A stretch of DNA of 64,000 nucleotides from Roseateles puraquae (GTDB lineage Bacteria > Pseudomonadota > Gammaproteobacteria > Burkholderiales > Burkholderiaceae_C). A model generated the notes under the pieces. It saw nothing but the letters and a program-made list of their open reading frames with translations, did not search any database and was not told where the DNA came from. This document shows, piece by piece, positions 62,632 to 64,000 of the stretch (positions are counted from its first letter, which is position 1; every line of letters begins with the position of its first letter). The DNA is taken from the NCBI RefSeq assembly GCF_002205845.1, contig NZ_NISI01000004.1:124001-188000 (forward strand), in the 5' to 3' direction. Both the position numbers and the translations under genes were made by a program.

Positions 62632-63411
62632 GTGCGCTGGGTGCTGGACGGAATTGCAATTGCGAGTGGCTTGGGCGTCGGCCTCATCGTCGGGATCACC
62701 GGCGTGGGCGGCGGTTCCCTGATGACGCCACTGCTGCTGTCCGTCTTCAAACTGAGCCCGGCCGTCGCCATTGGCACGGACCTGTGGTTCGCCTGCCTGA
62801 CCAAGGTCAGCGGTTCAGTCGCCCATGCCCGGCACGGCCATGTGAACTGGCTCATCGTGCGCCGCCTGCTGGCGGGCTCGGTGCCGGCGTCCCTCGCCAC
62901 CATCGCCCTGATGCACTTCACGGGCATCACCAAGGGCTGGGCCTCGGCCCTGACCGTCGCGCTGGGCATTGCGCTGCTGCTGACGGCGGTCGTGGTGGCC
63001 TTCAAGCAGAGCTGGCAGGCCCTGGGCCTGCGGCTGGAACGCTGGATTCCCGACACCCGCAAGCCGGGGTTGACCGTGCTGAGCGGGCTCGTCCTCGGGG
63101 TCCTGGTGTCGCTGTCTTCCATTGGCGCTGGTGCCATCGGCGCTACGCTTATCCTGCTGCTCTACCCGCGGCTGAAAGCGCGCGATATCGTCGGCACCGA
63201 TATTGCTCACGCAGTGCCCCTCACGCTGGTGGCCGGCCTCGGCCATGCCAGCCTGGGCAACGTGAACTGGGAGCTGCTGGTGTCGCTGCTCATCGGCTCG
63301 CTGCCCGGTATCTGGCTGGGCGCCCAGCTGACTCGCCGTCTGCCGGACGGCATCGTCCGCAGCCTGCTTTGCGTCTCTCTCCTGATGGCCGGCTGGAAGG
63401 TCATCCACTAA
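62632..63411 (+). CDS. TauE/SafE-type sulfite or anion exporter
   Basis: The 259-residue membrane protein has about eight hydrophobic segments and the family motifs GLIVGITGVGGGSLMTPLLL and GLGHASLGNVNWELLVSLLIGSLPGIWLGAQL. It likely moves sulfite or related organosulfonate across the inner membrane. The start is GTG 62632; no strong RBS is visible. It lies 2 bases before cysI, so it is cotranscribed with sulfite reductase, which suits disposal of excess sulfite. Confidence 0.88.
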   Translation: MRWVLDGIAIASGLGVGLIVGITGVGGGSLMTPLLLSVFKLSPAVAIGTDLWFACLTKVSGSVAHARHGHVNWLIVRRLLAGSVPASLATIALMHFTGITKGWASALTVALGIALLLTAVVVAFKQSWQALGLRLERWIPDTRKPGLTVLSGLVLGVLVSLSSIGAGAIGATLILLLYPRLKARDIVGTDIAHAVPLTLVAGLGHASLGNVNWELLVSLLIGSLPGIWLGAQLTRRLPDGIVRSLLCVSLLMAGWKVIH

Positions 63412-63413
63412 CC

Positions 63414-64000
63414 ATGTATCAGTACACCGACTTCGACCGCCGCTTCGTCCGCGCCCGCGCTGCGCAGTACCGCGACCAGCTGGAACGCCATCTGCGTGGC
63501 GAACTGGGCACCGACGAGTTCCGCGCCCTGCGCCTGCAGAACGGCTGGTACATCCAGCGCCACGCGCCGATGCTGCGCGTGGCCATCCCCTACGGCGAGC
63601 TCTCCAGCCGCCAACTGCGCCAGCTCGCGCGCATCGCCCGCGACTACGACGTGGTGACCGAGGGCCCGTTCAAAGGCCAGGGCGGCTACGGCCACTTCAC
63701 GACGCGGCAGAACCTGCAATACAACTGGATTCCGCTGGACAAGAGCGCCGACGTGATGGACCTGCTGGCCGAGGTCGACATGCACGGCATCCAGACCAGC
63801 GGCAACTGCATCCGCAACATCACGAGCGATGCCTTCGCCGGCATCGCGCCCGACGAGCTCATCGACCCGCGCCCCTACTGCGAGATCCTGCGCCAGTGGA
63901 GCACGCTGCACCCCGAGTTCGCCCACCTGCCGCGCAAGTTCAAGATCGCCGTCAGCGGCGCGGCGGAGGACCGCGCGGCCATCGGCTGGCATGACATCGG
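63414..64000 (+). CDS. cysI: Sulfite reductase hemoprotein / nitrite-sulfite reductase, 5' part
   Basis: The first 195 residues are in the window; the gene runs off the right edge. They hold the ferredoxin-like N-terminal half: MYQYTDFDRRFVRARAAQYRDQLERHLRGEL, VAIPYGELSSRQLRQLARIARDYD, HFTTRQNLQYNWI and TSGNCIRNITSDAFAGI. The [4Fe-4S]-siroheme cysteines lie beyond the edge. It starts 2 bases after the exporter gene. Named cysI by context; the protein could also be annotated nitrite/sulfite reductase. Confidence 0.9.
   Translation, partial: MYQYTDFDRRFVRARAAQYRDQLERHLRGELGTDEFRALRLQNGWYIQRHAPMLRVAIPYGELSSRQLRQLARIARDYDVVTEGPFKGQGGYGHFTTRQNLQYNWIPLDKSADVMDLLAEVDMHGIQTSGNCIRNITSDAFAGIAPDELIDPRPYCEILRQWSTLHPEFAHLPRKFKIAVSGAAEDRAAIGWHDI

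Overview
The window reads as GC-rich Burkholderiales-type (Betaproteobacteria) chromosome. The basis for that placement is the pyruvate dehydrogenase operon with an extra lipoyl domain on E3, a FixL/FixJ-like pair between aceE and folD, a phasin gene with PhaR-like promoter boxes, and a ybiB - sulfite exporter - cysI start of a sulfur-assimilation operon. No rRNA, CRISPR array or prophage was seen. The placement is by gene content and protein similarity only.

Region 1 (1-10225, minus strand) is a selenium locus. Transcribed right to left it carries a Tat-exported formate dehydrogenase, fdnG-fdnH-fdnI, with an in-frame UGA at codon 196 followed by a SECIS-like hairpin. Next come fdhE, selA, selB and the selenocysteine tRNA gene selC, which begins only 4 bases after selB. 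Continuing on the same strand are a GcvH-like lipoyl protein, a DsrE-family protein with one cysteine, and the start of a PhnD-like periplasmic binding protein. These last three are the least understood part of the window and may handle selenium.

Region 2 (10414-19308) holds the Fe-S carrier apbC, a DUF3034 outer-membrane protein, a TonB-dependent receptor, a lapG-lapD biofilm-control pair, an HDOD protein and two small membrane proteins. Region 3 (19398-32104) has lpdA-aceF-aceE on the minus strand and, divergently, a two-component system, folD and the oligopeptidase prlC. Region 4 (32189-38729, minus) has an orphan solute-binding protein, a patatin/GST/membrane-protein cluster, a cysteine-cluster protein and an M16 peptidase.

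Region 5 (38804-45824, minus) has a CheY-like protein, then seven genes that each overlap the next by exactly 4 bases: a deacetylase-like enzyme, a thioesterase, a nitroreductase, a 2-hydroxyacid dehydrogenase, a secreted unknown, rmuC and an MFS transporter. Region 6 (45861-50187) begins with phaP and then turns accessory: a hypothetical gene with a predicted leaderless promoter, an ISXO2-type transposase remnant joined to a truncated DUF2807 gene, an intact ISL3-type transposase, and about 830 bases with no convincing gene.

Region 7 (50188-64000) has a LiaF-like membrane protein with a LytS/LytR-type pair, yihY and a lipase, a LON-domain protein, a patatin lipoprotein, an AsnC regulator divergent from an ornithine cyclodeaminase-like gene, a large HD-GYP protein, a small outer-membrane barrel protein, ybiB, a TauE-type exporter and the 5' part of cysI.
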